A DNA stretch of 64,000 nucleotides from Candidatus Babeliales bacterium (GCA_036260945.1 DATALT010000002.1:62001-126000); one strand, 5' to 3'. Positions 44,926 through 56,474 are shown, numbered from the stretch's first letter. A program made the numbers and translations. The notes: a model not told the origin generated them from the sequence alone.

Positions 44926-46545
44926 ATGAATATTGGCCTTGTTATAATTACTATTTGTCTATCTATATTTTCAACGGGTGTGATGAGCTATATTGCGCTT
45001 GCCACTCCAATTGGCCCCTGGATTGCGCCAACCTTGGTGCTGATTGGAACATTTTTAGTTCATCTGATCGGTTTGCGCGGCAAGCGGTATTCGGATGGAT
45101 TGGCATTGGTAACCGCCGGCGGATCAATTGGCGGTATTTTAGCAACGGCTCTTTCGTTTTCATTTCCAACCCTTTATTTTCTTGATCAATCTTTTTTTGG
45201 TGGTTGGATGGAAAGCCCGATTTATTTTGTCGCGCTTGTGGCAGGGCTTTCATTGGCGGGCGGAAGCTTTGGCTTATTAATTGCCGATTTGCTTGAACAT
45301 AACTTAATTGTGAAAGATGAGTTGCCTTTTCCAATTGGCCAGTTGGTATACAAAATGATTGCTGCGCAAAATCAGGCGCGAAAAGCATTGGAGCTTGCAA
45401 TTGGTGCATGCGCCACTTTTATATTTACCGCGCTTCATGGCGGTACGTGGCTTTTCAAAGCCGTTTTGGCTTCTGGCATCACGTTAACAAAGCAGTATGC
45501 ATTAGGGCCCGTGACGATTCCACTTATTCAGTTACGGTTTGATGTACTGCCGATGCTATTAGCTATCGGTTTTATTACAGGGCATGTTATTGCAATACCA
45601 TTAATCGTGGGGGCAATAGCTCGTATTGGTTTGATGGAACCCATTAACAATTTATTTTTCCCAACTATTTCCGGGCCGGATTTCTTACTCGCGTTTGGCA
45701 GTGGATTGGTGGCGGTGGGTGCTGTGCAAAGTTTTTTTGATTTGCCAAAAATGTTGCGCGGATGGTTTAGAAAATTGAAAGATGGCGGCCCGCGTAAATC
45801 GATGGACATGGAGCTTTTTGCACCGTTGCAAGAACGAGCGCATATGATTCAAGCGATGCTCACCTTAATATTAGTGATCGGTTATTTGAGCGCCATGCAT
45901 TTTTCAGTGCTCTCACAATTTTATTTAATTATTCTATCATTTGTTTGCGCGTATCAAATCGTCGTCATTGCAGGAAAAATTGGTTTGGCGCAGTTGGGCC
46001 GTTTTGCGACATTCGTTATGGTGCCAGCATTATTCCTCTTTGGTGTTGATCCATTACGTGTAACGGTAATAGCAACGTTCGTAGAACTTTGTGGCGGTGT
46101 TGCAACCGATGTTCTTTTTGGCAGAAAAATGGGGCAAATGGCCGGCATAAATCGTTCGACTTTGCGTTGGTTTCAAATTCTTGGCCTTATCGTAAGCTCA
46201 ATAGCTGCTGGTGTAATTATGTGGCTTCTCGTGCATAAATTTGGTTTAGGTGGAGAACCTTTAGTGGCACAGCGAGCTCAAGCGCGCGCACTATTAATTA
46301 ATGTTTCACATTTTAATTGGTTTGTTTTGATTATCGGTGGAATTTTTGGATTGATTCTTAAAAAATGTAAATTGAATCCTATGCTCGTTTTGGGTGGTTT
46401 ATTAATGCCATTTACCTATTCCATTGGATTGATTATTGGCGGATGCCTTTCATTCATGGTAAAGGATCGAGAAGAGTGGGAACCGTTCTGGTCTGGTGTT
46501 TTTGCAGCGAATTCTATTACAGAACTTGCAAAAACATTAATGTAG
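44926..46545 (+). CDS. OPT family oligopeptide transporter
   Basis: The ATG at 44926 is preferred. The frame opens 15 codons earlier. It has 539 residues and about a dozen membrane helices. The family-like blocks are ATPIGPWIAPTLVLIGTF, KDELPFPIGQLVYKMIAA, and FPTISGPDFLLAFGSGLVAVG. OPT proteins import peptides, or metal chelates in some subgroups. This fits a cell that takes nutrients from its host. The exact substrate is unknown. Confidence 0.75.
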   Translation: MNIGLVIITICLSIFSTGVMSYIALATPIGPWIAPTLVLIGTFLVHLIGLRGKRYSDGLALVTAGGSIGGILATALSFSFPTLYFLDQSFFGGWMESPIYFVALVAGLSLAGGSFGLLIADLLEHNLIVKDELPFPIGQLVYKMIAAQNQARKALELAIGACATFIFTALHGGTWLFKAVLASGITLTKQYALGPVTIPLIQLRFDVLPMLLAIGFITGHVIAIPLIVGAIARIGLMEPINNLFFPTISGPDFLLAFGSGLVAVGAVQSFFDLPKMLRGWFRKLKDGGPRKSMDMELFAPLQERAHMIQAMLTLILVIGYLSAMHFSVLSQFYLIILSFVCAYQIVVIAGKIGLAQLGRFATFVMVPALFLFGVDPLRVTVIATFVELCGGVATDVLFGRKMGQMAGINRSTLRWFQILGLIVSSIAAGVIMWLLVHKFGLGGEPLVAQRAQARALLINVSHFNWFVLIIGGIFGLILKKCKLNPMLVLGGLLMPFTYSIGLIIGGCLSFMVKDREEWEPFWSGVFAANSITELAKTLM

Positions 46546-46738
46546 GTGATTTAAAACTTAGCATGTGTAAACCCGTGTGCCTTTCTTCTTTATCAATCTG
46601 ATTGATGGTATGGAGCATTAAATTCCATAATATACTTACAATAGCATTTAAATTTAAAACTATTGAATAAATCCCTTGCATTGTGAAACATTGAAGATAA
46701 TTCAATGGTACGATGTGCGATAAAAAGGGGATTTGTTT

Positions 46739-49700
46739 ATGAAAAAACTATTGTTGATGAGTTATGGAGCTCTATTGCTGGCAATATTGTTGCAGGCGCC
46801 GATCTATGCTCAAGTGGCAGCCAAAAGTGATGATGCGTTGGCAATTGCTCTCAAGCGTGAGGCCTCTGAAAAGGAAGCTGAGAAAAAACGGTTGGCGCTT
46901 GCTAAGCAGGAGCGTCAACAACAATTGATGATGCAACAACAAGAAGAAGCAAAAAAAAGAGATCAGCAAAAACGAGAACTGGCGGAGCTAGAACGTCGAA
47001 AAGAAAAAATTAATAAATTAGCACAGCAAAAGATCTTAGAAGAAAAACGCCAGCTTTTAGCAAAACAAAAAGAAGATGAAAAGCGAATGCTGGCGGAAAA
47101 ACAACAGCAAGAGCGTCGAAAACAAGAAGATGCACGTATGGCCGCTCAACTTAATAAAGAGCGTGAGCAGGCGGTAGCCCTTGCTATTAAAAAGCAACAG
47201 CAAGCGCGAGAAGCAGAGCAACGAGCGTGCGCTCGAATCGAGCAACAAAAAAAGGAAGCCATACTCGCTCAACAAAAAGAAGAAATGCGCCGCAAGCAGG
47301 AAGAAGAACAACGATTAGCGCGCTTTGAACGTGAACAAGAACGAATTCGCCTACTTGCAAAAAAAACATTGGAACATAACAAATCTTTCGAACAAAAACA
47401 GGCATTAGCTGCTAAAAAAGAGAAAGAACAAAAAGAGCTTTTGGCAAAGCAGGAAGCGGAGAAGATACAAAAGCAATTGGAAGCTTCGCGAAAACAGCAA
47501 GAGATAAAAATAGCTGAACGAAAAAAGCGTGATGAACAAATTATTTTAATGACTCAGAGAGAAATGGTTCGTGAAAAGCAAGAAGAAGAAAAACGAATTA
47601 TGGCTCTTAAGATGGAGCAGGAAAGAAAACTTATTGCAGCCCGAGAGCAAAAAGAGAGAGAAGAAAAACTGCAAGCTCAACGAGAAGCGCAAATTGCAAA
47701 CAAAGTGCTGCTTGCGCGAAACGAAGCAATCCGCAAAAGAGCGCAAGAAGATAAGCGATTAGCGCAACTCAAGCAAGACAAAGAAAAAGCGATGCTTTTA
47801 GCTCAGAAAGAGGCGGAGCGTTTACGAATCCAAGAGGAAAATCGGATTCTTGCTCTACGCAAAGAACATGAGAAGAAAATTCTTGCGATGCAGCAGCAAG
47901 AAGCGCGAGAAAAACAGAAGGAAGCGGCAAAAATTGCTCAACTGGAAAAAGATCGTCAACGAGAAATGGTTATGGCGCAGCAGCAACAGATGCAAGAAAA
48001 AAAGGCTGAAGAAAAAAGGTTAGCGCAACTGAAATACGAAAGAGAAAAAGAACTTGTTGTTGCTCAAAAAGAAGCTGAGCGGATTCGCTTAGAAGAACAA
48101 CAGCGAGTCCTTGCGATGCGCAAAGACCACGAGAAAAAAATGCTAGCCTTGCAAGAACAAGAATTGCGTGAACGCCAAAAAGAAGAAGCGCGTTGTGCAC
48201 AAATAGAGCGAGAACGCGTACAAGCGACACTTCTTGCGCAAAAGCAAGCGGCTCAAGAACGAAAAAACGAAGAGAAACGCTTAGCTGATCTCGCCCAAAA
48301 AAAGCAACAGGAGATATTGTTAGCGCAAAAAGAAGAGATGCGCGTAAGACTGCAAGAAGAGAAACGATTGGCACAGCTTCAAGTAGAGAAAGAAAAAGCT
48401 GTTCTCTTGGCACAAAAAGAAGCCGAGCGAATAAGAATTGAGGAAGAAAATCGTGTGATTGCACTGCGCAAAGAGCATGAGAAGCATTTGATAGCAATGC
48501 AGCAAAAAGAACTGCGGGAGCGCGAAAAAGAAATGGCACGCTTAGCAAAATTAGAACAAGAGCGCGCACATGCGGTGATGATTGCAAAAAAGCAGGCTGA
48601 GCAAAAACGAAAAATCGAAGAGAAACGCTTAGCCGATCTCGCCAAAAAAAAGCAGCAGGAAATTTTATTAGCGCAAAAAGAAGAGATGCGCGCAAAGCTT
48701 GAAGAAGAAAAACGTTTAGCGCAGTTGGAAGTAGAGCGAGAGCGAGCAGAGCTCTTAGCTGAAAAAGAAGCGGAACGAATAAGAATTGAAGAAGAGAATC
48801 GTGTGATTTTATTGCGAAAAGAGCACGAAAAACAATTGATAGCAATGCAGCAGCAAGAAATGCGTGAGCGTGAAAAAGAGACAGCTCGCTTAGCAAAATT
48901 AGAAGAAGAGCGTTTGCAGGCAATGATGCTTGCACAAAAGCAAGCGGAGCAAGAACGTAGAATTGAAGAAAAGCGCTTAGCGCAGTTGGCCCAAAAAAAG
49001 CAACAGGAGATTTTGTTAGCACAAAAAGAAGAAATGCGTGCAAAAATTCAAGAAGAGAAACGATTGGCTAAGCTTCAAGTAGAAAGAGAGCGAGCAGCGC
49101 TTTTAGCCCAAAAAGAAGCGGAACGAATAAGAATTGAGGAAGAGAATCGTGTGCTTGCGTTGCGCAAAGAGCATGAAAAACATTTGATAGCAATGCAGCA
49201 ACAGGAAATGCGAGAGCGGGAAAAAGAAACGGCACGCTTGGCAAAATTAGAGGAAGAGCGTGAGCAGGCAATGATGCTTGCGCAAAGACAGGCAGATCAA
49301 CAGCGCAGAATCGAAGAAAAGCGCTTAGCGCAGTTGGCCAAAAAAAAGCAGCAGGAGATTTTATTAGCGCAAAAAGAAGAGATGCGTGCAAAACTTGAAG
49401 AAGAAAAACGTCTAGCGCAGTTAGAAGTAGAAAGAGAGCGCGCGGCGCTTTTAGCTGAGAAAGAAGCGGAACGAATAAGAATTGAGGAAGAGAGTCGTGC
49501 GCTTGCATTGCGCAAAGAACATGAAAAGCAATTGATAGCAATGCAGCAAAAAGAGATGCGCGAAAGAGAAAGAGAAACTGCTCTTTTAGCAAAATTAGAA
49601 AAAGAGCGTGAGCATGCAATGCTGCTTGCGCAAAAGCAAGCAGATCAGCAGCGGAGAATTGAAGAAAAACGTTTAGCCGAGCTCGCACAAAAAAAACACA

Positions 49701-52609
49701 ATGAGATTTTGTTAGCACAAAAAGAAGAGATGCGTGCCAAACTCCAAGAAGAGAAACGATTGGCGCAGCTGGAAATTGAAAAACAAAAGGCTGCCTTCTT
49801 GGCACAAAAAGAAGCAGAGAGAATAAGAATTGAAGAAGAAAATCGTGTGATTGCTCTACGCAAAGAGCATGAGAAAAAGATGATCGAGGTGCAGTTTCAG
49901 GCAATGCGTGATCGTCAGAATGAAGCGGTGCGTTTAGCACAGTTAGAAAAAGAACAGCAGCGCGTCAATGCTTTAAGTCAAAAGCAAGCGGAGCGCGAGA
50001 GAAGAGTAGAAGAAAAACGCCTTGCTGATAATGAACGCAGAAAACAAAAAGAATTGTTATTAGCACAAAAAGAAGAACTGAAAAGAAAAGTTGAGCAAGA
50101 AAAGCAATTAGCGATGCTCGCGCGAGAAAAAGAAAAGCAGAAGATGCTTGCGCAACTTGAAAATGAAAAAAATCGTATCAATGAAGAGCAAAAACTTGCT
50201 GCATTGCGCCGTGAGCAAGAAAAAGTCGAATTTGCAGCACGAAAAATAGCAGAGCGAGAGCGGCAACAGGAAGAAAGAAGATTGGCTCTTTTAGAAAAAG
50301 AAGCCCAAAAACAAGCGCGGATTGAACAACAACGAGTGGCGCAAGCGCAAAAAGAACATCAGCGCCAGATGATGATGGCACAAAAAGAAATTGAGCGTGA
50401 AAAAATTGAAGAAGAAAAGCGCTTACAGGTACTCCGTAAGGATCACGAACAGAAAATGCTTGTCATGCAGAAGCAAGAAATGCGAGAGCGAGAAAAAGAG
50501 ACGGCTCGCTTAACAAAATTAGAACAAGAACGGGCGCGTGCAATTATGCTTGCGCAAAAGCAAGCAGATCAAGATCGTGCAAGGGAAGATAAACGCTTAG
50601 CAGTACTTGCCCAAAAAAAGCACAATGAATTATTGTTAGCACAAAAAGAGGAGATGCAGGCAAAGCTCAATGAAGAGAAAAGGCTTGCAAAGTTGGAATA
50701 TGAGAAAGAGCAAGCCAAAATGATGGCCGAGTTCGAGGTGGAAAAAAGGCGCATCCAAGATGAGCAACGAATTGCCGCAATGCGTCATGAACAAGAAAAA
50801 ATAGAGCTTGCTGAAAAATCTGCATATGAACTTGAATCGCTCAAAAAAGAGCAACAACGTTTGGCGTTATTGCAAGATGATATAGCAAATGAGCAAATAG
50901 TTGTTCAAAGTCGGGCGTACCAGACTGATAATTGCGCGCAAGTAGAAATGAATAATGTACAGTTGGCGCCGGAACCGTTTGAGGCTAAAACTGATTTAGC
51001 AATTCATACTAATAAATCTACAAGTCGCGAACGCGCGCAAGCAATGATTCGAAAGCGCAAAGAAAAACGAGCGCTTGCAGCAAATTCTCGCAGAATGCAC
51101 GAAAGAAACCTATCAGTTCATTCGGAAGAAATTGATCAAACAAAAAAGCAAGAAGAAAAGCGCATAATCTCTATGGGCAAGCAACAAGAGATGGAAGCCA
51201 GGGCTGAAACACAGCGGTTAGCGCAGATGGAAAAAGAGCATCAAAATCAAATGAAACTTGCTCAAAAAACTGCTGAGCGCGAAAGAATGCAAGAAGAGAA
51301 TCGCATGATTATGATGCGCAAGCAACAAGAGATGGAAGCGCGGACTGAAACAAAACGATTAGCGCAGATGGAAAAAGAGCATCAAAATCAAATGAAACTT
51401 GCCCAAAAAGCTGCCGAACGCGAAAGACTGCGAGAGGAAAATCGCATGATTGCTATGCGCAAGAAAGAAGAGATGGAAGCGCGGGCTGAAACACAGCGAT
51501 TGGCGCAGATCGAAAAAGAGCATCAAAATCAAATAAAATTTGCTCAAAAAGCTGCTGAGCAAAAAAAGATGCAAGAGGAAAATAGAATTGCAGCATTGTG
51601 TAAACAAGAGAAAATGGAAGCTGACAGACAAACGAAGCATTTAGCACAGCTTGATAAAGAGCGTGAGCGCCAATTTGCCTTTATGCAAAAAGAAGTAGAG
51701 CGAGCACGAAAAGAAGAGCTAACGCAATTAGAATTGAAAAACAAAAAACAAGACAATGAAAATATATGGCAAGAAGAAGGCTTGGCTTCACTAACACATA
51801 ACGCAATGATTGGAAGTTCGCGAGAACGTGCGATGCAAATTGTTCAAGCAAGAAAAATGAAAAATAATGTTTCTGAAAATCCTTACTTAATGGCACGCTT
51901 GGCGCGCGATCAAGAAAAAGTAAAGGTTGCAGCAGAGAGGCAAATGCAAAAAGACATGCAACGAGCTGAGCGGATTAAAGCAGAGCAAGAATTAAGAATG
52001 GCAAGAGAGCAAAGACTCGCAGCGCGAAGAGAGCAAGAGCGCATGGTTGCAGAACAGAGAAACCAAATGGCTCAAGCAAAAAAAGAAGCGCAGCGAGCAG
52101 CTTATCAGGAATATCAGCAGCAAAAAATGGCAATGACGGCGAGCAAAAAAGCTTTTTATGGTCAACTTATCGATGATGCGCAAATGCAAATTAAGAATGT
52201 TGCAGGCTGTCCATCTGAAAAAAATCTTTCACAAAACGATTCTTATGATATTCAACCGGCACGCATAGAACATCGCATGGAAAAACCAATAGCTGCAAAG
52301 ATGCCAACATTGCCCGCGTCTGCTAAAGAGCGCTTAGCAGTGCAAGCGGAAAAGCGGACTATGGAAAATCCTGTAATGCAAGCAACCCAAGAACCGCTCT
52401 ACATCCCTGCAAGAGAAGTTAATGAGCGCGTTGTACCTGCATCGGTTATAGAACAAAGATCGTATGATCATTCTAATACGAGCGCTCAAGGTACCGATTT
52501 AATTGTTTCTATGACAAAAAGTATCGAAAAAGTGCTTGAATATGCAGAAAAAAATCAAAAACAAACGATCGATCTGATGAAACAAGTTATTCAGGGGTAT
52601 CAAAAATAA
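46739..52609 (+). CDS. Giant secreted coiled-coil repeat protein
   Basis: The protein has 1956 residues. The ATG at 46739 follows GGGG; TTG at 46733 is less likely. A signal peptide (ends about APIYAQ) precedes one continuous helix of E, K, R, Q, A, L and M. A 29-residue unit (such as LQEEKRLAQLEVERERAALL plus nine residues) is repeated. Four units form a 116-residue block that recurs about five times (DNA 348 bp, 48262-50001). A second block of 29+18 residues recurs near 51200-51630. Two SRERA motifs and a final short helix (SIEKVLEYAEK) close it. No domain is recognised; it may be a surface rod. Confidence 0.75.
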   Translation: MKKLLLMSYGALLLAILLQAPIYAQVAAKSDDALAIALKREASEKEAEKKRLALAKQERQQQLMMQQQEEAKKRDQQKRELAELERRKEKINKLAQQKILEEKRQLLAKQKEDEKRMLAEKQQQERRKQEDARMAAQLNKEREQAVALAIKKQQQAREAEQRACARIEQQKKEAILAQQKEEMRRKQEEEQRLARFEREQERIRLLAKKTLEHNKSFEQKQALAAKKEKEQKELLAKQEAEKIQKQLEASRKQQEIKIAERKKRDEQIILMTQREMVREKQEEEKRIMALKMEQERKLIAAREQKEREEKLQAQREAQIANKVLLARNEAIRKRAQEDKRLAQLKQDKEKAMLLAQKEAERLRIQEENRILALRKEHEKKILAMQQQEAREKQKEAAKIAQLEKDRQREMVMAQQQQMQEKKAEEKRLAQLKYEREKELVVAQKEAERIRLEEQQRVLAMRKDHEKKMLALQEQELRERQKEEARCAQIERERVQATLLAQKQAAQERKNEEKRLADLAQKKQQEILLAQKEEMRVRLQEEKRLAQLQVEKEKAVLLAQKEAERIRIEEENRVIALRKEHEKHLIAMQQKELREREKEMARLAKLEQERAHAVMIAKKQAEQKRKIEEKRLADLAKKKQQEILLAQKEEMRAKLEEEKRLAQLEVERERAELLAEKEAERIRIEEENRVILLRKEHEKQLIAMQQQEMREREKETARLAKLEEERLQAMMLAQKQAEQERRIEEKRLAQLAQKKQQEILLAQKEEMRAKIQEEKRLAKLQVERERAALLAQKEAERIRIEEENRVLALRKEHEKHLIAMQQQEMREREKETARLAKLEEEREQAMMLAQRQADQQRRIEEKRLAQLAKKKQQEILLAQKEEMRAKLEEEKRLAQLEVERERAALLAEKEAERIRIEEESRALALRKEHEKQLIAMQQKEMRERERETALLAKLEKEREHAMLLAQKQADQQRRIEEKRLAELAQKKHNEILLAQKEEMRAKLQEEKRLAQLEIEKQKAAFLAQKEAERIRIEEENRVIALRKEHEKKMIEVQFQAMRDRQNEAVRLAQLEKEQQRVNALSQKQAERERRVEEKRLADNERRKQKELLLAQKEELKRKVEQEKQLAMLAREKEKQKMLAQLENEKNRINEEQKLAALRREQEKVEFAARKIAERERQQEERRLALLEKEAQKQARIEQQRVAQAQKEHQRQMMMAQKEIEREKIEEEKRLQVLRKDHEQKMLVMQKQEMREREKETARLTKLEQERARAIMLAQKQADQDRAREDKRLAVLAQKKHNELLLAQKEEMQAKLNEEKRLAKLEYEKEQAKMMAEFEVEKRRIQDEQRIAAMRHEQEKIELAEKSAYELESLKKEQQRLALLQDDIANEQIVVQSRAYQTDNCAQVEMNNVQLAPEPFEAKTDLAIHTNKSTSRERAQAMIRKRKEKRALAANSRRMHERNLSVHSEEIDQTKKQEEKRIISMGKQQEMEARAETQRLAQMEKEHQNQMKLAQKTAERERMQEENRMIMMRKQQEMEARTETKRLAQMEKEHQNQMKLAQKAAERERLREENRMIAMRKKEEMEARAETQRLAQIEKEHQNQIKFAQKAAEQKKMQEENRIAALCKQEKMEADRQTKHLAQLDKERERQFAFMQKEVERARKEELTQLELKNKKQDNENIWQEEGLASLTHNAMIGSSRERAMQIVQARKMKNNVSENPYLMARLARDQEKVKVAAERQMQKDMQRAERIKAEQELRMAREQRLAARREQERMVAEQRNQMAQAKKEAQRAAYQEYQQQKMAMTASKKAFYGQLIDDAQMQIKNVAGCPSEKNLSQNDSYDIQPARIEHRMEKPIAAKMPTLPASAKERLAVQAEKRTMENPVMQATQEPLYIPAREVNERVVPASVIEQRSYDHSNTSAQGTDLIVSMTKSIEKVLEYAEKNQKQTIDLMKQVIQGYQK
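48262..50001 (+). repeat. Five tandem 348-bp repeats (116 residues each)
   Basis: The same segment, beginning near EEKRLA(D/Q)LA(Q/K)KKQQEILL, recurs at about 48265, 48613, 48961, 49309 and 49657. The spacing is 348 bp each time, equal to four 29-residue units. DNA similarity is high, which suggests recent duplication or gene conversion. Confidence 0.75.
51200..51630 (+). repeat. Tandem 141-bp repeats (47 residues each)
   Basis: The unit RLAQMEKEHQNQMKLAQKAA plus a tail through MRK..EMEA recurs three times and once more in degraded form (near 51640). Each unit equals 29+18 residues, so it derives from the same 29-residue module. Confidence 0.7.
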
Positions 52610-52635
52610 CGTAGTTATTGTTAAAGAGTGGAAAG

Positions 52636-52661
52636 AAGGGGAGAAAAAAACTCCCCTTTTT
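52636..52661. terminator. Shared terminator between the coiled-coil gene and prfB
   Basis: AAGGGGAG and CTCCCCTT form a perfect 8-bp stem over seven A, followed by T residues. It can serve the plus-strand coiled-coil gene and, read the other way, prfB. Confidence 0.7.
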
Positions 52662-52663
52662 AG

Positions 52664-53746
52664 TTATGTAGCTGCAAACAGCAAATATTTTTCAATAAAT
52701 TCCATGATATCGCCATCCAGTACTAAATCTGGTTGGGGTGATTCAAGATCGGTGCGATGATCTTTAACCATCTTATAGGGATGTAATACATACGATCTGA
52801 TTTGTGAGCCCCATTCAATTTTCTTTTTTTCTACCGATGCAGCTTTTGCTTCTTGTTCTTCTTTTTGTTTTTGCGCTAATTTTGCTTTCAGCATCTTCAT
52901 CGCAGTTTCTTTATTCTGGCCTTGAGACCGCTGAGTTTGGCAAGCGACGACCGTATTAGTCGGAATGTGGGTGATGCGCACTGCCGACTCAGTTTTGTTG
53001 ACGTGTTGGCCACCCGCACCCCCTGCGCGAAATGTATCGATTCGCAAATCGCCTGGATCGATTTCAATAGCAACTTCAGGAACTTCAGGTGTCGCGCTTA
53101 CGCCAGCAAACGAAGTGTGGCGACGTTTATTTGCATCATAAGGAGATATGCGCACGAGGCGATGGATTCCTTGCTCTGCTTTAAAGAGTCCATATGCATG
53201 CTTCCCTTTAATAAACAAGGTCGCGGATTTTATTCCTGCAGCTTCTCCCGGTTGCATATCCAGAACTTCGGCATCGAAACCTTCTCGCTCGCAAAATCTT
53301 AAATACATGCGCAAAAGCATGTTCGCCCAATCTTGCGATTCAGTACCCCCTGCTCCTGCGTTAATATTTAAGAAAGTGTTAGACGAATCTTCTGGATTAT
53401 TAAGAAGGAGATCTATTTTGAATTTACCAACCGATTTTACGAGCGCACCAACATCTCGCGAAATACTTGCTAATTCAGATTCATCATTTGCAAAAAGTTC
53501 GATCATTTCCAAAAGATCTTTATGGCTATTTATTATGGAATGATAGAGTTCTCGTTGCGTTTTTAGCCGTTGTAGGCTTTTCAAGATAGTTGTTTGATCC
53601 GGATTTTGCCAAAAATCAGTTTGCTCAGTTTGAGTAGTGAGTTTTTGGAACTCATTCTCGATAGTTGAGTTTTTCCAGTACGTCTTAATCGTTTCAAGAT
53701 CAGGTTCAATAGATTTAAGTTTCTCGCGTAGTTCATCAATGAGCAT
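52664..53746 (-). CDS. prfB: Peptide chain release factor 2
   Basis: I chose the ATG at 53746, which follows AAGGA; the frame opens 27 codons earlier. It has 360 residues. It ends translation at UGA/UAA. The GGQ motif (GGAGGQHVNKTESAVRITH) and AGGTESQDWANMLLRMY are intact. The codon-reading motif is S-P-Y instead of the usual S-P-F (Tyr codon 53138-53140). The common programmed frameshift near codon 25 is absent: the frame is continuous. Confidence 0.93.
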   Translation of the reverse strand: MLIDELREKLKSIEPDLETIKTYWKNSTIENEFQKLTTQTEQTDFWQNPDQTTILKSLQRLKTQRELYHSIINSHKDLLEMIELFANDESELASISRDVGALVKSVGKFKIDLLLNNPEDSSNTFLNINAGAGGTESQDWANMLLRMYLRFCEREGFDAEVLDMQPGEAAGIKSATLFIKGKHAYGLFKAEQGIHRLVRISPYDANKRRHTSFAGVSATPEVPEVAIEIDPGDLRIDTFRAGGAGGQHVNKTESAVRITHIPTNTVVACQTQRSQGQNKETAMKMLKAKLAQKQKEEQEAKAASVEKKKIEWGSQIRSYVLHPYKMVKDHRTDLESPQPDLVLDGDIMEFIEKYLLFAAT

Positions 53747-53817
53747 GGGTATCCTTATGGTATAGATATTATTATAACAGAAAATTCTCATAGCCCCACA
53801 GCGTGATGGACTTTTGT

Positions 53818-53846
53818 TTGTCGGCACTATCTATTAATGATATAAT
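53818..53846 (+). promoter_or_regulatory. Promoter of gmk
   Basis: TTGTCG at 53818-53823, a 17-base spacer, and TATAAT at 53841-53846 stand 39 bases before the gmk start. Confidence 0.6.
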
Positions 53847-53885
53847 TACCTATATAGGCACTTTTTCTATATAAGAGGTTCTGTT

Positions 53886-54473
53886 TTGAGATCAGAAAAA
53901 AAATGCGGGAAGCTTTTTATTGTTTCGGCTCCATCGGGCGCGGGTAAAACGACGCTCGTTAATGCACTGATTAAAGAACTTCCCATTGAGCACGCAATTA
54001 CACGGCTCGTTACCTATACGAGCAAGACGCCTCGTATTAATGAACTCCATGGCATCGATTATCATTTTATATCAAATCAAGAGTTTGAGCAGAAGATAGC
54101 TGAACAGTTCTTTTTGGAATGGAGCGGAGCCTACGGCTCCTATTATGGAACGGCACGCTTTCTTCTTGATCAGTTAGCGTCAGGTAACTCGTTTATTGCG
54201 GTCGTGGACAGATCTGGGGCCAAGCGTTTAAAGCAAGAGATTCCTCAGGCGGTTATGATCTGGGTACATACGGTAAATGTTCAAGTACTTGAAGACCGAC
54301 TTCGGGTTCGAAACACCGAAACCCAGGAAGAGATTGAGCGCCGTTTGGCCTTGGCGAAAAAAGAGTTAGCAGAAGAACAAGAAAACAGGCTCTATAATCA
54401 CCATATTCTCAACGATTTTTTTGAAAAAGCACTAAAAGAGCTAAAAGATATTATAATTTTACACCATCAATAA
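53886..54473 (+). CDS. gmk: Guanylate kinase
   Basis: The 195-residue enzyme makes GDP from GMP. The P-loop is IVSAPSGAGKTTLVNAL, followed by the GMP-binding TYTSKTPR and the GIDYHFIS segment, and the lid with RLRVRNTETQEEIERRL. The start is TTG, supported by AAGAGG upstream; no ATG is better placed. It lies just upstream of the rRNA operon promoter. Confidence 0.95.
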   Translation: MRSEKKCGKLFIVSAPSGAGKTTLVNALIKELPIEHAITRLVTYTSKTPRINELHGIDYHFISNQEFEQKIAEQFFLEWSGAYGSYYGTARFLLDQLASGNSFIAVVDRSGAKRLKQEIPQAVMIWVHTVNVQVLEDRLRVRNTETQEEIERRLALAKKELAEEQENRLYNHHILNDFFEKALKELKDIIILHHQ

Positions 54474-54547
54474 TCCGCTCTGAGACGTCGTTTTGAAATT
54501 TATCGAATAAATATATAAAAAATTTGTAAAAAGTTTCGGAAAAAGTG

Positions 54548-54575
54548 TTGACTTATGACGTAATACCGGTATAAT
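54548..54575 (+). promoter_or_regulatory. rRNA operon promoter
   Basis: TTGACT (54548-54553), 16 bases, then a perfect TATAAT (54570-54575) make the strongest promoter in the window. It starts transcription about 150 bases before 16S. Confidence 0.8.
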
Positions 54576-54688
54576 TTCTCTTGTATTTGAAATAACAAGT
54601 AGCAAGCAACGACAACAAAACGTCGTAGCTAAAGCGAAAAAACAAAAAATCATAATTTCTTTGAAATTCACGAGAAACCCAAAAATTT

Positions 54689-54707
54689 GCTTACAAGTTT
54701 TTGCGAC
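54689..54707 (+). other. 16S processing stem, upstream arm
   Basis: GCTTACAAGTTTTTGCGAC is an exact reverse complement of 56352-56370. The two flank 16S, so the precursor folds into a 19-bp stem of the kind cut by RNase III. Confidence 0.75.
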
Positions 54708-54730
54708 GCTCTTTTCATACACAATTTTTG

Positions 54731-56272
<1,542 letters not shown>

Positions 56273-56351
56273 CGAGGGAGATTAAATACCTGTCGGTTTT
56301 GTTATGCAACTCCGACATTTTATATATGCATTTAGGTGTGCAATTTAAGGT

Positions 56352-56370
56352 GTCGCAAAAACTTGTAAGC
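56352..56370 (+). other. 16S processing stem, downstream arm
   Basis: GTCGCAAAAACTTGTAAGC pairs fully with 54689-54707 and lies 80 bases after 16S, before tRNA-Ile. Confidence 0.75.
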
Positions 56371-56397
56371 ACTAAAAATAATCTTACTATAGGAAGC

Positions 56398-56474
56398 GGG
56401 CCTATAGCTCAGGTGGTTAGAGCGCCCTGCTGATAACGGGGAGGTCAGTCGTTCAACTCGACTTAGGCCCACCA
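56398..56474 (+). tRNA. tRNA-Ile (anticodon GAU)
   Basis: The gene lies in the 16S-23S spacer. It has acceptor GGGCCTA/TAGGCCC, anticodon loop CTGATAA (GAU) and encoded CCA. The T-loop reads TTCAACT, slightly unlike the usual TTCGAAT. Confidence 0.95.

Noticed and set aside
47970-49043. Long minus-strand open frame of 357 codons inside the coiled-coil gene
   Set aside because: The repeats of the plus-strand gene lack stop-generating triplets in this frame. It has no ribosome site and is a low-complexity leucine/alanine/phenylalanine product. A similar frame lies at 49068-49940.
48262-51630. CRISPR array
   Set aside because: The repeats are contiguous, in frame and coding. They lack unique spacers, and no cas gene is nearby.
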